Shown: positions 46,317 through 60,127, counted from the first letter of the stretch. The stretch: 64,000 nucleotides of DNA from Pachypanchax playfairii (GCA_006937955.1 SSNP01000024.1:3692088-3756087), one strand, 5' to 3'. Made by a program: numbers and translations. The notes: generated by a model from the sequence alone, not told the origin.

Positions 46317-48252
46317 CTGCCAAAATAAAACAGATTTTTTTAAACACATTGTCAGAGAAATTTTGTAATTATTGTCATTTTAATTCATTCTGACTGCCAG
46401 TATAAATAAACTAGAACAGGTCCTGGTTGTAATTATTAGTTTATGAATGTATAGATGTTAACTTTAGGCAGCCATAAGACCATTTCCAACATATGAGCAG
46501 TTTGTGTAAATTACTTTATGGATTCTCTTTCCTGTACATCAACAAGTCCTTCTGTTTTGTTGAGTCAAAATACTGAATTTTTAGGGTTTCCACCCTCATC
46601 TTCAGCTTTTACGTCAACCATCAGATGACATTAAGTTTGTGCACATGTCACCAGCTGCAGCTGGGGGTTGAATCAATCACACCTCAGCCGCTGCAGTAAC
46701 ATCTCAAACCCCTGCCAAGTTTTAAAGATTGATTTAATTCTGTCCAACTGTGCATTTTTAAAATACTCTGACAAGCTCTTGCTGTCTCCGCTGCAACATG
46801 TAGACCCACTGGATCGATGGTGAAGGTTACATTTATACCACTTGCAGTCTATTTTATCAAATCTAAATGTGTATAAAATTCCGAGCTTCAAGCAGAGATG
46901 AAGTCAGAGCATGTCTTCCTGCAGCCTGGGTTCACAGGACTTGGAAATATCCTCAAATGATGACTTTGAGCTTACAGAGATATCACACTCTGGAGAGATA
47001 AGGATGTGATTTTCTCGCTGCTTCCTATTATTTCTGGTGCATTTTTTTCCTCATATGTATCGGCAATGAATAATTCACACCAACACTTTCCTCTACAACT
47101 CTCGTCTCTTTCCCTTCTCTGGCTTCCTCTTCTTCCGCCCACCCATCCTTCTCTCTGTGAAACACACCGGCGCCTGCGATGCAAATAGCTTCACCATGTG
47201 CATTGTGTTTAAGGTTTTCCTAAACGACTACATGGATGTGCAGTCACGCCTTTTGTTGAGAGAGAATACTGCCCGAGGGGGGGTGTGTGAGTGGGAGGAG
47301 AGGAGGAGGAATAGATGAGAAGGGGGTGATAGGAGCTGGAGGTGAGTGAGATTTGAAGTGAGGTAGAAATGGATTTTAAGGGAGTTTAAGGGCAGGAGTC
47401 TGGAAACAGCATCGGTGGTGGGTAGAGGAAGATTAAGGGTTGCTGTGGAAGTTCAGAATGTTAGAGGACTGATTGTAAAGCAGAGAGTCTGAGTCAGGGA
47501 TTCGATTCAAGAGTTTCTTCACTGCAACAGATGAAATGGGAAGAAAAGGTCAACAAAGTGTGCGAAAGGAGAAAAAGGACAGAGGAGGAAATGAAAGATA
47601 ATAATTACTTGGGAATCTCTGAGAAAAAAAGGCACAAAAACAGCAGGGATGGAATAAAAACATGTCCGACTGTTACAGTTTGTTAGATTTTCTGATACAG
47701 TCTGTGATGAGACAGAAAAGATGTTACACTCAGATGAAACAAAAGGACGACGGAGGAGATGAATGTGGGAAGACAAACTGTGTGAAAAAAAAAGAAGTGG
47801 AAGAACCTCACTGGAGTCATGAAGCTAATGAGATGTGCTGGGCTGTTCGGGTCATACAGACCGTTCATTAAAGCTGGCAGAAAGCGGCGAGTTCACACAG
47901 ACCAGCTGGAGTCATTTAGCTTTGGTTTGAAACTGTCACCTCAGGCTCTGTTTGGTAGACAGAATTTAAATCTACACAGAGGGATTTTACAGACATGAAT
48001 AGTAGTTACATCCTGGTTTTAAAGGTAATATGAATAAAATATAGAACATTATGTAAAGTCCCATCACACTTGGATGGTAAATGCTGTAGTTTCCAAAATG
48101 TCTCAAATCATTTCCTCAATATGTTCAAAACTCTAATTGTCTCAAAAGCAGTTGCAAATCCTTGGTGGGCATCTAGAACACATCTAGAATCCTTCTCAAC
48201 TTAGTTTTCATGAGTGTGAAAGTGAGAGAGATGGGAAAAGTTTCGGGAGGAG
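46317..48252. other. Upstream intron or intergenic DNA of the Jagged-like gene
   Basis: No exon for the MNNL domain or signal peptide was found on the minus strand, and no other gene on either strand. Purine-rich tracts occur near 47260-47350. Confidence 0.5.
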
Positions 48253-48255
48253 TTA

Positions 48256-48939
48256 AGGTGCATTCACACCGGCCACTTTGTCAACGTCAAGCAACGCTGA
48301 TAACGCTCCAAATTTGACGTTTGAAGTTGAAGCTCATAACGCCTGCCAGTCAGAGCGCATAGGCGTTAAAGCTTGTAAGCCTGACCGAAAAAGAGTGCGT
48401 AGGCGGGGCTTCCTTTGTTATCGGATGTTCGGAGCTATGGCGGATCATATTGAGACAGTGGCTTGGATTTATTTACTTCATAGATCTAGACAACGTCGAC
48501 GTCGGGTGCATCAGCGCCGTTTGTGGATACACCCCATTCTTCAGATGCGTTCTGAGTTTGGTGAGTTTAACCATTTGCTCCAGGAGCTACATTTGGATGA
48601 GGTTCATTTATCTTCCATTTTGGCTGATCCCGCTTCTTTCCGGCTACGTGCTGTGACGTCTTACGTCACTACGATGAGACGCTCTGATTGGTTGACATGC
48701 TGCTTCAAGAGCGTTATGAACGTCAAAAGTTCAGCTAGCTGAACTTTGACCTTTTCTAGCTTTTCAAGCTTTTCAAGCGTCAATGCCTGAAACGCTAGAA
48801 AAGCTTGAAAAGTTGCCGCTCATAAAGCTCACAAAGCGCCGCAGAGCCGTTGACGTCTGTCTGACGCCCGTCCACCATAGACTTTACATGTAAACTTGCC
48901 GCTTATGAAGTTGATGGTTGGCGTGGTGTGAACGCACCT
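48256..48939 (+). mobile_element. PIF/Harbinger-like transposon, internally deleted (684 bp)
   Basis: The terminal inverted repeats AGGTGCATTCACACC and GGTGTGAACGCACCT (14 of 15 match) are flanked by TTA duplications (48253-48255 and 48940-48942), the Harbinger target-site type. The frame 48278-48742 contains QRRLWIHPILQMRSEFGEF and LLQELHLDEV. These resemble the N-terminus of HARBI1-like nucleases (WxHPI...GEFxxLxxELRLD), but the catalytic part is missing. Confidence 0.82.
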
Positions 48940-49584
48940 TTAGAATATGATGAAACGGAAGACGACTTGTGAACAAATCAAAACTTAATTGACACTTTCT
49001 GACTAAACGGCGACCAGAACATTTGCGCAACATTCAGTTTATTTGTAGTTTCAACATGCACTTAAGTGTCATACTGACTGGGTGGAATTCCACCTTAAAA
49101 TTTATGTATTTTGACATGTTTTCTTTTTTTGTAATAAAGCTTCAACAAAAAAAGGTTTCTACATTAAAAAACGTTTTTCCTGTAAAATGATTAACATATG
49201 AATATTAACGTTTTTAAGGATGAATGAGATGTTTTGTTACTACAGAAGGTTAAATTCATCTGATTTATTTATCACTGTGAATGCAAACGGTCGCGTGTCG
49301 TTCTGTGAAACATCTGAAGCACATGAGAAAACTACAGATACTATTGTTCTTTTAATTCACTTCATAATGCTGTAGTTTATAAACTGTTTTCAGCTCAGTA
49401 ATGACGTTCATCACCAGCTTGCGTTGTAACCTGCTTTTCAGTGCAGCAATCTGACGTGTTGTTGCATAATGTTTGAGTAAAAGTGAGAAAACAACCAGCA
49501 ACAAATTATTTGTTTGTGTGTGATGAGAATACAAAACACATTATTATATTCTTATACCTGGAACAAGTTCACTATTTGTCAAGG

Positions 49585-49634
49585 AACAAGTCATTTTTAT
49601 TAAATATATATATATTTAATAAAAATGACTTGTT
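49585..49634. repeat. Perfect 50-bp palindrome
   Basis: AACAAGTCATTTTTATTAAA runs through a TA core into its exact reverse complement, giving 25-bp arms with no spacer. A (TA)n tract follows. Confidence 0.9.
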
Positions 49635-51268
49635 ATTATATATATATATATAATATTTATATACTATATAATGTTTACATCTTGATGAAAAATTATTTAT
49701 TTGTCATTTATGATCTTATTGTAAATGGTTGGGTCATTTTTTTTGGTCTCGTAATACCTTGTTCTTAGTTTCTTTTCTTAAAAAACCTACAACTTTCACC
49801 CATTCTTCTCTTGATTTCTAAGTAATTAAATGTTTTTCTAAAGATTTTGCTGTTTTTCTATCAAATAGTTTGAAACGCTGTTATGGTATTACCAGGAATT
49901 AAAAAGCTGCTTCACACTCAGCTCATAAATGCTGATAGTTTGACAGTCAGGCTGGTTGTGACACATTTTCATAACGAAACACACGTAGTTTTACCTCACT
50001 GAAAGCTTTTAGGCACACAGTTTACACTTATTGTCTTCCTAGTCCACCTCCTCTACTCACGCTTCCTTCCATCAAATAGATCTGCCTCCTTCTGCCCACA
50101 CACGCTGCCAAATATTAGCTACAGCAGGTGAAAGCCTAAAGGAACGAGCGTTTCCCACCAGCACTCACAGCCAGGTAAATTACCACTAACAACACAGGAA
50201 GGGTGGATGTGTGTTCAGCTCTGTTTGTGAGACTGGGCTCCCATATGGAGGTCAGGAAGGATCAAAGTAACCATGGTTACCAAATTAAAAATCACAGCAA
50301 CAACACAGTTTAAAGGCATTCATCAACAACAAGCCCACCCTGAAAATTTCTGCAAAACGTGCGCTCTAACACGGACAATGGAGCTCTTCCTGTTTGAAAC
50401 CATGTCTGGAAAACTGGAGATATTACAGGCCACGCAGGTGAATTTATATCAACATAATCAGAAATGAAACTATGTATTTACCTTTTTTCATGAAAACAGA
50501 CAACACAGTGTTATTAATGGTGTGTGTGACAGCGAGGACCTGATATGACGGGGTGTTTGTGCTGGTTTACGGCTATATATAGAGAAAAAAAAAAAGCTCC
50601 TCTCAAAAACAGAAATAGGAAACGTATAAAATGCATTAATTAAAATGCCATATAAGGTTTTCTGTTTAAACTCTGCAGCTAAAATTAGCTTTGGAAAAAA
50701 AGTTAATTAAACACCGCATGCATGAGATGATCATTTTGAGGCTGCACAAAGACAACATGCTAAAGTTTCACTAAAACCAGAGTAAGAGTCGTGTTTTAAC
50801 TCATTAGTCCCAGTTTTTCCAAAGTTTGGTAGGTAATACATTATTTCTGGGTTCAAAGATCTAACAAAGTTCATTTAGTTTGAACTAAAACTGCAACATC
50901 ATCACTTCAGTCTGTAGAGAATCGCAGCACTCGCAGCTACAAAACATCATTAAAACATCATTATCTAGAACATTTACCGTGATTCCCCTCTAATCCTTTT
51001 AAAAAGGTAAATTTATCACTACCGCAGGGTTCCACATAAAAAGAATGAAAATAACTAACAAATAAAGCAAATTTAATCTCCTTCATGATGTCAATGTTTT
51101 ACTTTAGTTTAAAAGTACCCATATGAATTAAACTATCAGTTTAGACACTTTGTCTTATCAAGTACAACTAATTAAACTCACACTGTTTACTGATATACAC
51201 ATCCGATGTTTAAAATGAATTAAAACTGTCAAATCAGAATTTCAGCTCTGAAAGCAAATCTCACCGCA

Positions 51269-52409
51269 TTAAAGGGGTTATGACATCAAAATGCACTTTT
51301 TTGAGTTTTTTGGGGTATATCATGATGTGTTGTGCACTGATGAGGCCGTGTGAACGTCCAAAGCGAGTATCAAAGTTCCCGTTTGTGGGCGGTCCGCTTT
51401 GTTTCATATTTAAAAAACGGTTGAATCGGAAAGCACCATTTTTTCCTACGTGGCATTTCATCCTACGTATTTCATAGCGTCCAATAAAAGTGCACAGTGA
51501 AGTAAACAGTCCAACCCCCCACCCCACCCCCAGCCCATACACCGGTAGCTGCGTTGCGCTAGCTTGTGCTGCTGCTCTTGAGAAGAGATGGCTACGCAAA
51601 AGGAGACCTGTTGTGTCCAAGGATGCTCAACCCATGCTGGAAGTTTACACTCACTCCCGAAGGATGAAAAAACTAGAGAAGAGTGGCTGAAGTTCATTTA
51701 TGGAGAAGTGCCACGCAGTTATAACCTCAATTTGAAAATATGTTCAGCTCACTTCACGGAGGACTGCTTCCATAACTTGGGTGAATTCAAGTTGGGATTG
51801 TCAAAGAAACTGATTTTAATTAAAAATTCTTTACCAACCCTGAAGGAGGCGACCACATCGTCAATACCTGTAAGTTTATTTATTTAATAAAATGCTGCCT
51901 TGCCTGATAAACGTTTGTTCGTGGTCTGAAGAGTTCATGATGCTAGCATGTGATAGCCGCTCTAGCAACAATGTCCGTGAGCAACAGGTTTATCATACCA
52001 TATTGTGAATCTATTTTCATTGATAACATCTGACAGCACTGTTTATTCGCTCATGTGATTAGTTGAGTTTTATGTGTTCACCCCTCCGTCTTCCTCAGAA
52101 GACGTTTTAGGCTCGAACATATACGGTTGTAAACGTCCACTCGCCATGTTACTGGACTGTTGACGGAGCCGAGAAGAAAGGCTTGCTGCGGGCAATGGTT
52201 GTAGCCAATCAGAGCGAAGTCAGCCAGGGAGACCCACATATCATTAATGAAAGGAACCGTGTTGCTGAGAAGAGGATTCTGACCTGCCCGTACACCCCCA
52301 CCGTGTTAGTTTTTTAATCAAATTCTTTTGTGAGTTGACATATGCGGGCATATCTACTACATGAAATAGCTTTACGCCAGTTTAAACAGTGATGTCATCA
52401 CACCTTTAA
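51269..52409 (+). mobile_element. Kolobok-like DNA transposon fragment with THAP exon (1141 bp)
   Basis: TTAA flanks (51269-51272 and 52406-52409) enclose inverted ends AGGGGTTATGACATCA and (inverted) AGGTGTGATGACATCA. Kolobok transposases carry an N-terminal THAP domain and use TTAA target sites, and a THAP exon lies inside. The catalytic region is absent, so the copy is non-autonomous. Confidence 0.75.
51588..51869 (+). CDS. THAP-domain exon of a Kolobok-like transposase (partial)
   Basis: It starts MATQKETCCVQGCSTHAGSL. The C2CH zinc ligands are visible as CVQGC and CSAHF, with a Trp (EEWLKF) and a basic stretch between, the THAP DNA-binding fold pattern. The exon ends at a CCT|gtaagt donor and no following exon was found. 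The frame is uninterrupted, so the domain could still be translated if transcribed. Confidence 0.7.
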
Positions 52410-54977
52410 GAAAAGGGTTTATTTACAGGTTTATGTGTTTGTTGGAAAGTTGAAACTTTTACTATTTGTGTACAATCCTTTCTGCTTTTTCATAAATGAG
52501 TACCAAACCAATTTAAAAAAGCTTCTAAACCAATATGTAACAGAAATCAGTTCTAAACTGGATCTCTTTGATCCATATGTGAATATAAATATGACTCAAT
52601 ACATGCAGATCATGAGAAGGAATAGATTTGCCAACATGTGTAAAAAGAGCAATTTCTTATGTATTTTTCATACTTTGTAACATGTTGGTATTTATATGTT
52701 TATATATTTTGTGTCATAATGAATGTATTGTATTAATTTTTGGTTATTAATTCAGCAAAACCAGATAGATAATAATTTAAGAGGACCAAAAATCAACATC
52801 TTTATAAAAATGCAAGTTCTGACAGTAAATATTTGGTCCATTTGTAATTTGGTAATTCTGCAAGTATTTTGGGAAGTTAATGGGTCTGATATTAAACAAA
52901 CAATTTGAAAATCAGGTGAGAATTCGGGTGATTTTATTTGTGGATACGCCTTAGCTAAGATGTGCTGATAGAATCCCCCCCCACTGTACCAATATGGCAG
53001 CTGTATATATTTTTAAGCCTTGAAGCTTCTTATTTTGTCTTCCATTTCCCTCTTTTTCCTCTTAAAGAAACACTGCACAGCATGTCGTCATGGTACAGCA
53101 CAAAGACTGAAGTGACCAAAGAAGTGGCTTAAACTCTAAGACACTACTGTGTAACTAACACAGATATCTCTGCAGAGAGATTTTTGATTTCCTCTGCATT
53201 CAAATCATCTAAACAATGCAGAAGAACCACACAGACTGTCTTTCTACCACACGTTAAATTGTTATTTCTGTGAGTTCATGTCAGTGATTGAGTCCCCTGC
53301 AGAGAAACAATTCACTTTTAGTCTGATTCCTTCTCTGTTTGAAGGTATCACATCTGCAGGTGGAGGGAGAATCTAAAGCAGCAGAATTAGTCTGGATGAT
53401 AAATCGTTCCTTCCTTCAGGCTGCAGACCGTCTGGTCACACTGAAGCTGTCCCTACACCTGCAGCAACAAAACAAGGATCACAACATGTTTTACTCATTT
53501 AGTCTAATAAATCGAGCATGCCAGGTTGCACTGCGTCAATTTTTGTAAAAGTCAAGCTTGTTTTTCATCCCTTAAACTTCTCATCAGTGCTTCACCGGTC
53601 CACTTTTTTCATTACAACCCTACAATTTTCAGCCCGATCCTCTTCATCCCTCCCTCCTCCCTCATCGGTGCCCCCTTCATCCCTCCCTCAGACATGGGCA
53701 GGGTAGGATATCCCGACAAAGCCAGGCTGTACAAACAGAGCTCTACAACAGGAAGAACTCCCAGCCCTGAGAGAGGAATTTCCCCTTAGAGCTCACACAC
53801 TAATGCTTATATATTTACACACACACACACAATCAGACACCCGCATGCCAGCACACACACACACATCCAGAGTCAATCTGGTACCAACCTTTGTTTTTTC
53901 ACGTAATCTGAAATAATTTCAGGGTGCAGCAGACAAAACACGTCATTCATCAATTTAGACAACAAACAGGAATTTGTGCTGTTTGGTTTTATTCACTCGA
54001 CAATGTTGAGATCAACATGGCGGCTGTTATTTTACCTACTTGTGTACATTTTTGTGTTTCTGTCCATGTTTTTAAGTTAACTTTGAAACAAAAAACACAG
54101 AATTGGTTTTATAAAGCCTAAGAATAAATCCTTAAAAAAAAGGAATTAAAATGTTAAGAAAATACTCTGTATATGAATTTATTAGACATAAACAGATGCT
54201 AGTTTTTTCAGTCTTGTTATTAAAGAGTTTCTGTTTCTTCTGTCATCCTTGTTTTGGACGTTTTTTATTAATTTGAATATAAATGAGTTTATAGTTGCTG
54301 TGACTGTTCGCCTGTAAAGACATTTAACATTTGCAGTAAACATGACCTGCTGTGCTTGTAATTAACTGGTATTAATTAACCAGTAATGCTAATCAAATGC
54401 TGATTTTCTTTTTTTTAATAATCAGTAATCACAGCGGTTTCTAGGGGGATTTTTTAATTCTGGCAGCAAAGCTAGAAGACATATTGAGACATTTTGACTC
54501 ATGATTTTTGTCTTTTAGAGACAGATCTTGATGACCAAATGGGTTGTAAGATTGATACTCAGGTTTTATGGTTAATTATAGCAGCATTTATTATGCTGAG
54601 GTGCTGAGTTTGGCTCAGATGAGGAGGGAGTGTCTCTTTAGGGTTGTGTATTCCTCGGCTGCAACAAATTTGGGAGAAAATAAAACTTTTTCAGGTGGAA
54701 TCACATTTAATTAGAAGGACACATTTGTTCGGGGGGTGTTTCCAACATCTTATCAAGCTCAAAATGCCACTTTATTTATTTTTTGCTTCTAGTCGATCAC
54801 AAATGATCACGTCCTTATGACTCATGAGATGAAACTGAGAAGCTTCATGCCTATCATGTCATTTTGACTAAAATTCAAAGTTTAAAAATGTATATAAAAA
54901 GATGTAAACAATTTGATGTACTGAAAATCGAATCATTTCACACACTGATAATATGTTGAGTTAAGTAAGAGAACTGC
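52410..54977. other. Gene-free stretch
   Basis: AT-rich DNA with CA tracts near 53815-53870. The frame at 52435-52680 (plus) has no recognisable domain. Confidence 0.5.
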
Positions 54978-55552
54978 TTAAAGAGGCCATTTCATACAAA
55001 TTTCAGGACTTTGTGGTTATTTCTTAAGTATTAACCAGTAATATGAAACATTTTATAACTAAAAAACATCAGGAAACACTGATTAACAGACCTTTCAATC
55101 TGTCTGCGTTAAAATTCGGGTGATTCCAGCTCCTTCTGTCAGGCTGCTTCATCAGCAGCTCGTTCATATTCATTGTTTGAATTTGCTGGACTCTGATTGG
55201 CTAACAAACTAGCCTATGAGAGCAAGGTATACTGTTTCCTGCCCCGCTGTGCATGGCAAAGTCAGACGTCGTGTTTTCCTGTTTGCTACGTCTTATGCTA
55301 ACAGTTTTTAGCCAGCAGCATGCTAGGCATGGTTTCAACTGCGAGAGCTGCCGAATACTAGCGAACAAAGGAGTGGTGGTGAAACAGATACAGGCCGTTC
55401 AGACTTGGAAGAACTCGGGTTTTATCTGTTTTTTTCATTAAATTGTTGACCTGTTTTCATACCCACTATGAAGGTAAGAACACCTGTGGAGCTAAAATAT
55501 TCAACAGAAACCTCAGAAAAACTGTTTTTAATGGAAGGGCCTCTTGGTTTAA
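54978..55552 (+). mobile_element. TTAA-flanked MITE family A, copy 3
   Basis: It begins TTAAAGAGGCCATTTC. The right end reads GGGCCTCTT-GG-TTTAA, with two extra bases before the TTAA, so the terminus is slightly damaged. Same orientation and interior as the copies at 38009, 45438 and 61451. Confidence 0.78.
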
Positions 55553-57032
55553 TCTCGACACACACTTCTCTTCTCCTGATTTTCATCATGCAGGTTCCTA
55601 TTCTTTTTTACTCCCTCTCCAGTTTTCCTAATGCATGAATGAGATGGGAGTGTCCGTGTTTCATCAGAGCCTTGATTAGTTCAGGGAGGGAAAATGTTTT
55701 AATTCATTCTTTCTGCAGCTAAAAACCAACACTAAAGCTTCTTATGTTTTTAACTTAAAGGATGTTCATAGATCTAGATAGATTTAGCACACACACACAG
55801 GAGAGTCACAAATATTTAGACCAAAAATGTAAGAATCGACACTCTGTTTTACACAACTTTGATTATTTATAACCTTCTTGACATTTCATGGTTTGGCCAC
55901 TTTAAAAAAAACGAATCCAGCCACTGACGCTCACACAAACACGGTTGTCACATGGTTGTCATGACAGCAGCTGAGAGCTGGATTAGATGTTTGACACTTT
56001 ACCTAATGTCAATTGGTTGTCAAGGTAACCACAAAACAATGCAATTATTGTTCATGCGATAAAATCTGTGAATCCAGTACATTAGCAGTTGCATGTTTTT
56101 TTTATTTGAGAGAGAAAAGAATTTAGCTAAAGTTGCAAAATCAGAAAATTTCCAGCAGTTTTGATTTTTTTTTTTTATTCAAAACTGCTGCAAAAATAGA
56201 AAAATGTTGTCCGATCCTTTGAGCTACTTAAAGATTCACAATCTAAGCTGCTTTGTGTCAGGAATGATTGTCGTGGTTTGATTGATTCTTCTCTGACAGC
56301 AACAAAGAAAAAACCTCTTGAATCAAAGGCTAAGTGCACAAAAGGGTGGGATACGTTACGGTGGCTCAAATGTGAATTTTAAAACCTTGTGCAGACATTA
56401 ACCAGGGCTGTCCATCACCCTGCCCCTAGGTGAATCACACACACACACAACTCCAGATGAGGAATTAGACCCCCTGTGTGCAGCCATCCACCCCACCCCG
56501 CTCCCGTGGTCCCGTCTCTATAATTACATGTCTCTGCTCTCACACTTTTGACGTCTCCTGTGTTTTTCTTCCATTGTGGATATAATTAGCAGCAGATTTT
56601 ATCGTTCGTTTGCCCTCATTCACTTTCCATTTGTCCGCTCACAGTGTGGACGCTGTCATCATGTCGTTCCCCTGAATATTTAGCCAAATTCATTAAAAAA
56701 AACAAGAATATTCAAAATTTTCATTATCAGATAAATAGATGCACTTAGAGAAAAGTGTTATTGACTGAAAGTGTTATCAACAGTGAAAGTAGTCATCATG
56801 TTCACCTTCACCTCTATAAACCAGTAACTGTCTTTTCTTTAAGTTATAGTTGGATAAAAAGTGTCTTTAAAAGCACAAAATGTTTTATTGTTACAAAATT
56901 TTCACTTTCTATTTTTTTATATTTGAGTCAAAAAAATCTTAAACTACTTTTTGAACTTTTTTTAATGCAGATGAATGAATCCAAAGAAAAGAATGACAAT
57001 TATTTGTTTTAGATGTTTCCATGTTCTTCCAG
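55553..57032. other. Gene-free stretch
   Basis: No exon, RNA gene or bounded mobile element recognised. Confidence 0.5.
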
Positions 57033-57620
57033 TTATCCAAGATCTGGTCTCAAAGACAACAGGTCGTCCCTCTTCCTGTGGACAGTCTGGAGGACTCCAA
57101 AGCAGGACAGAGAGGATCTATAATCCTTCCAGTTCTCTTGGGTTCTCCTCCATGTAGGACCTCCAGAGGGAGGTGACCAGGAGGAAACCACCTCGGCTGA
57201 CTCTTTTCTACGAGGAGGAGCAACGGCTCTACTTCCAGCTCTCCTCACATAACAGACCTTCTCTTCTTCTCTTTAGAAATTAGCCAGGCCAACTTTCCGA
57301 GTACATTTGTATACAGGATCTTGTTCTTCATGACCACGGGTGAGGAATGGAACCCAAGAAAGACAATTAAATCTATAGCTTTGCCTTTGGGCTCAGGTAT
57401 TTCATCACCACAACACACTAGACCAAAGTTCTCGCTACCACAAACACTATCCTGATTCATCTCTCCTTCCACCCTTACATCATTTAACAACAACATTTCC
57501 AGATACTTCCCTAGAGGAAAGACTCTCTCCCAACACGTAGATGGGTACAATCCACCTTACTGATCGAGAACCTCAGATTTGGAGAAGCTGAAGCTTATAC
57601 CCACCTTATACTGAAGAGTT
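57033..57620 (-). mobile_element. Decayed LINE, end of reverse-transcriptase ORF
   Basis: On the minus strand it contains SFSKSE near the start and then GELEVEPLLLLVEKSQPRWF. The latter resembles GLGVEPLLLHVERSQLRWFGHLVRMP, a common fish LINE C-terminal motif. Frameshifts occur throughout. Confidence 0.6.
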
Positions 57621-59793
57621 TAAACCCTTATTAACAACATCTGGTAGTAATAAACAATCTGGAGAACAAACACAGCAGCAAAATGTGATTTCAATTCAGA
57701 CGCCTCACTAAAAACTCTGTTGTTCAAACTTTCCAAGTCTAGTTCAACAATCTGTAAAATTTGAAGTGTCTTTCAGTAACTGGTGGTAAAAGTGAGAGTT
57801 AAAAGTATAATACTGCCTCCGATCTGTTTGTTTGTTGTTTTTATGAATTAACTTCATCTCTTAATACTTCTTTGTTCACAAAGGGATTATTCCGTGACCG
57901 TCATGCTGCTGCATTTATTCTAAACAAAATTACAAAGATCCCAAAATCTAAACAAAGTATCCAATTAAATCCAAACCCTGTTTGATGTTCTGCCAGTGAA
58001 AGATCTGAAAATGTGTGTTTTGGACAGGAAAACCAACTCAATGTGTTTGTCTTTATTACAGTTGATGATTAAAATATTTAGGAGTGAAATAATTAGTTTG
58101 TTGAACTGTTAAAAATTTTTTAAACCCATAAAAATGAACAGTTCGGGAACCGCTAGTTTTATCTGCCTAGTTTGATTTACCTGTTTTATTTTTTATATCT
58201 CCATGAAAATAAAATCTGTTCTGATTATCTTTAAATCACTCGTGTTAGAATAATTTGAGAGTGATTTAATCTGTTTGCAAGATAATAGATTATTTCATAG
58301 CATAAAAAATCCCATATTTTACAATAAAGAATATTATAGCATGATATGATGTGGCATGACACCACATGATGCAACACAACTGGATTCCATTCAGTATGAT
58401 AAACCATATTTAATACATTATACCACAGTTAGTTCCATAATTTGATTTGACAACAGACATTCCAGAGTGCTGATATTACAGAACAACAGCACTGGGACTT
58501 TTTACATACAATATCACTCCGCTGTGCATAGGTGGACACAGGTGAGCAGCTGAGTGCATCACTCTGCACTGCTTCAGCCAGTGTGAACAGGCATCGAAGG
58601 AAAAAGAAGCGTCCCGTCACCTTGCTTTTTGATTGGCGCTGCACAGAGATGGCTGCATGCTCAGTTCTCCTCTCAAGACATCATGCACAGACAGATATCA
58701 GGCCAAGACAATCCAACATGTTGCATTTGCAATAGAATGTCCTTCCGAGCGGACCCGATCGCACTTAACACGCCACACGGGGCAAGATTATCGGTTAGGA
58801 TTATCATAAGAGCCGTTTCGATAATCGTAGCTTGCCGGAAGGAAAAAATCGGGCAAAATCAGCCTGAAAAACTTGTCGTGTGAACCCGGCATGACATCAG
58901 TGTGATTATCTGCAGCACTTGGCCCCGTGCCTACGACCAAATCACACCAGTGCTGATATTCAGAGCAACAGCACTCCCTCTCTTGTGATATTGCTTAAAT
59001 AGAAAATATTAAAATATTAAAAATAAACTAAATAAAATATTATAGATCTTATAAACCTTTTTACATTATAATACAATATGACACAGTTCGATTCAATATG
59101 ATACAACATGATGTCATTCTCTATGAAACAACATGATTTTTAAATGTAAACAACCCACTCTGTCGTCTGTACCGTATCTGTGGACAATTATTTATTATCG
59201 CACATTTAAAGAACTTTAAAAAGAACCAGAAACTTTGTGCTTTGGGAAATTCACTCTTACTTTCTATTGTTTCACTCTCTTTGTCTCGTGTCTGACAACC
59301 ACATTCCTGGAAGGTTAATTGGCTTCGGCTGAACACTGCAGCCACTTCAAACACTGTGGAACAACAGAGGCCTCTTGACATGTCATGCAATGTCAGCCTG
59401 CCTCATCCTGTCCTCCCATCATCCCCATGCTAACAACCTCAACCTCCTGCTGCTTATGATTCTCTCAGCAGACTCAGTAAACCACCATGACTCACCCCCC
59501 CCCCCCATTCAAAACACCTGTGTCCCTCACTGAGATCATCCGCTGACCGCCTCCCCTCCCAGTTCTCACTTCCTTTTTGTTCACTGTTTCCTTTCTGCAT
59601 TGCTTACTTTAACTTTTGCACATTAACTCTTTCAACCTGCTTCATTGCAATCCCCCCCCCACCCCACCCCGCTGACCCTAAACAACACCCCCTCCCCTCA
59701 TTTCCACAGGAAATTACCTTGTCTAGTCGCTGGACGCTTCACATCTTTCATAGAGTAGAAATATTATTTGAAAGTAGAACGAGTGTCAGAATG

Positions 59794-59794
<1 letters not shown>
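57621..59794. other. Gene-free, repeat-rich stretch
   Basis: Short degenerate GATACAAT-like tandem units flank 58330-59140. A direct repeat (AGTGCTGATATT...ACAGCACT) occurs at about 58466 and 58953. C-rich runs lie near 59490 and 59650. No coding exon was recognised. Confidence 0.45.
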
Positions 59795-59837
<43 letters not shown>

Positions 59838-59840
<3 letters not shown>

Positions 59841-60127
59841 CTTGTATTTCTGACCTCCTGAGGACCAGTTTCCTGACTTTTACTATCTTTCTGGGGTCCG
59901 AGGGTTCTTGTGGGGACCGAAGCCTGGTCCCCATGAGGGGGACTCCCCTTTTTAGGGTTAGGGGTTAGGTTTATAGGTATGGTGTGAATAGAGTTTTAGT
60001 TAGTCTTAGGGTTAGTTATAGATCAGTAATGGTTAAGGTTAGGAAAAGGGTTTGGATTAGGTATAAATCTAGTTACTAAAATCAATGGAAGTCAATGGAC
60101 GGTCCCCATAAGGATACCAAAACACAC

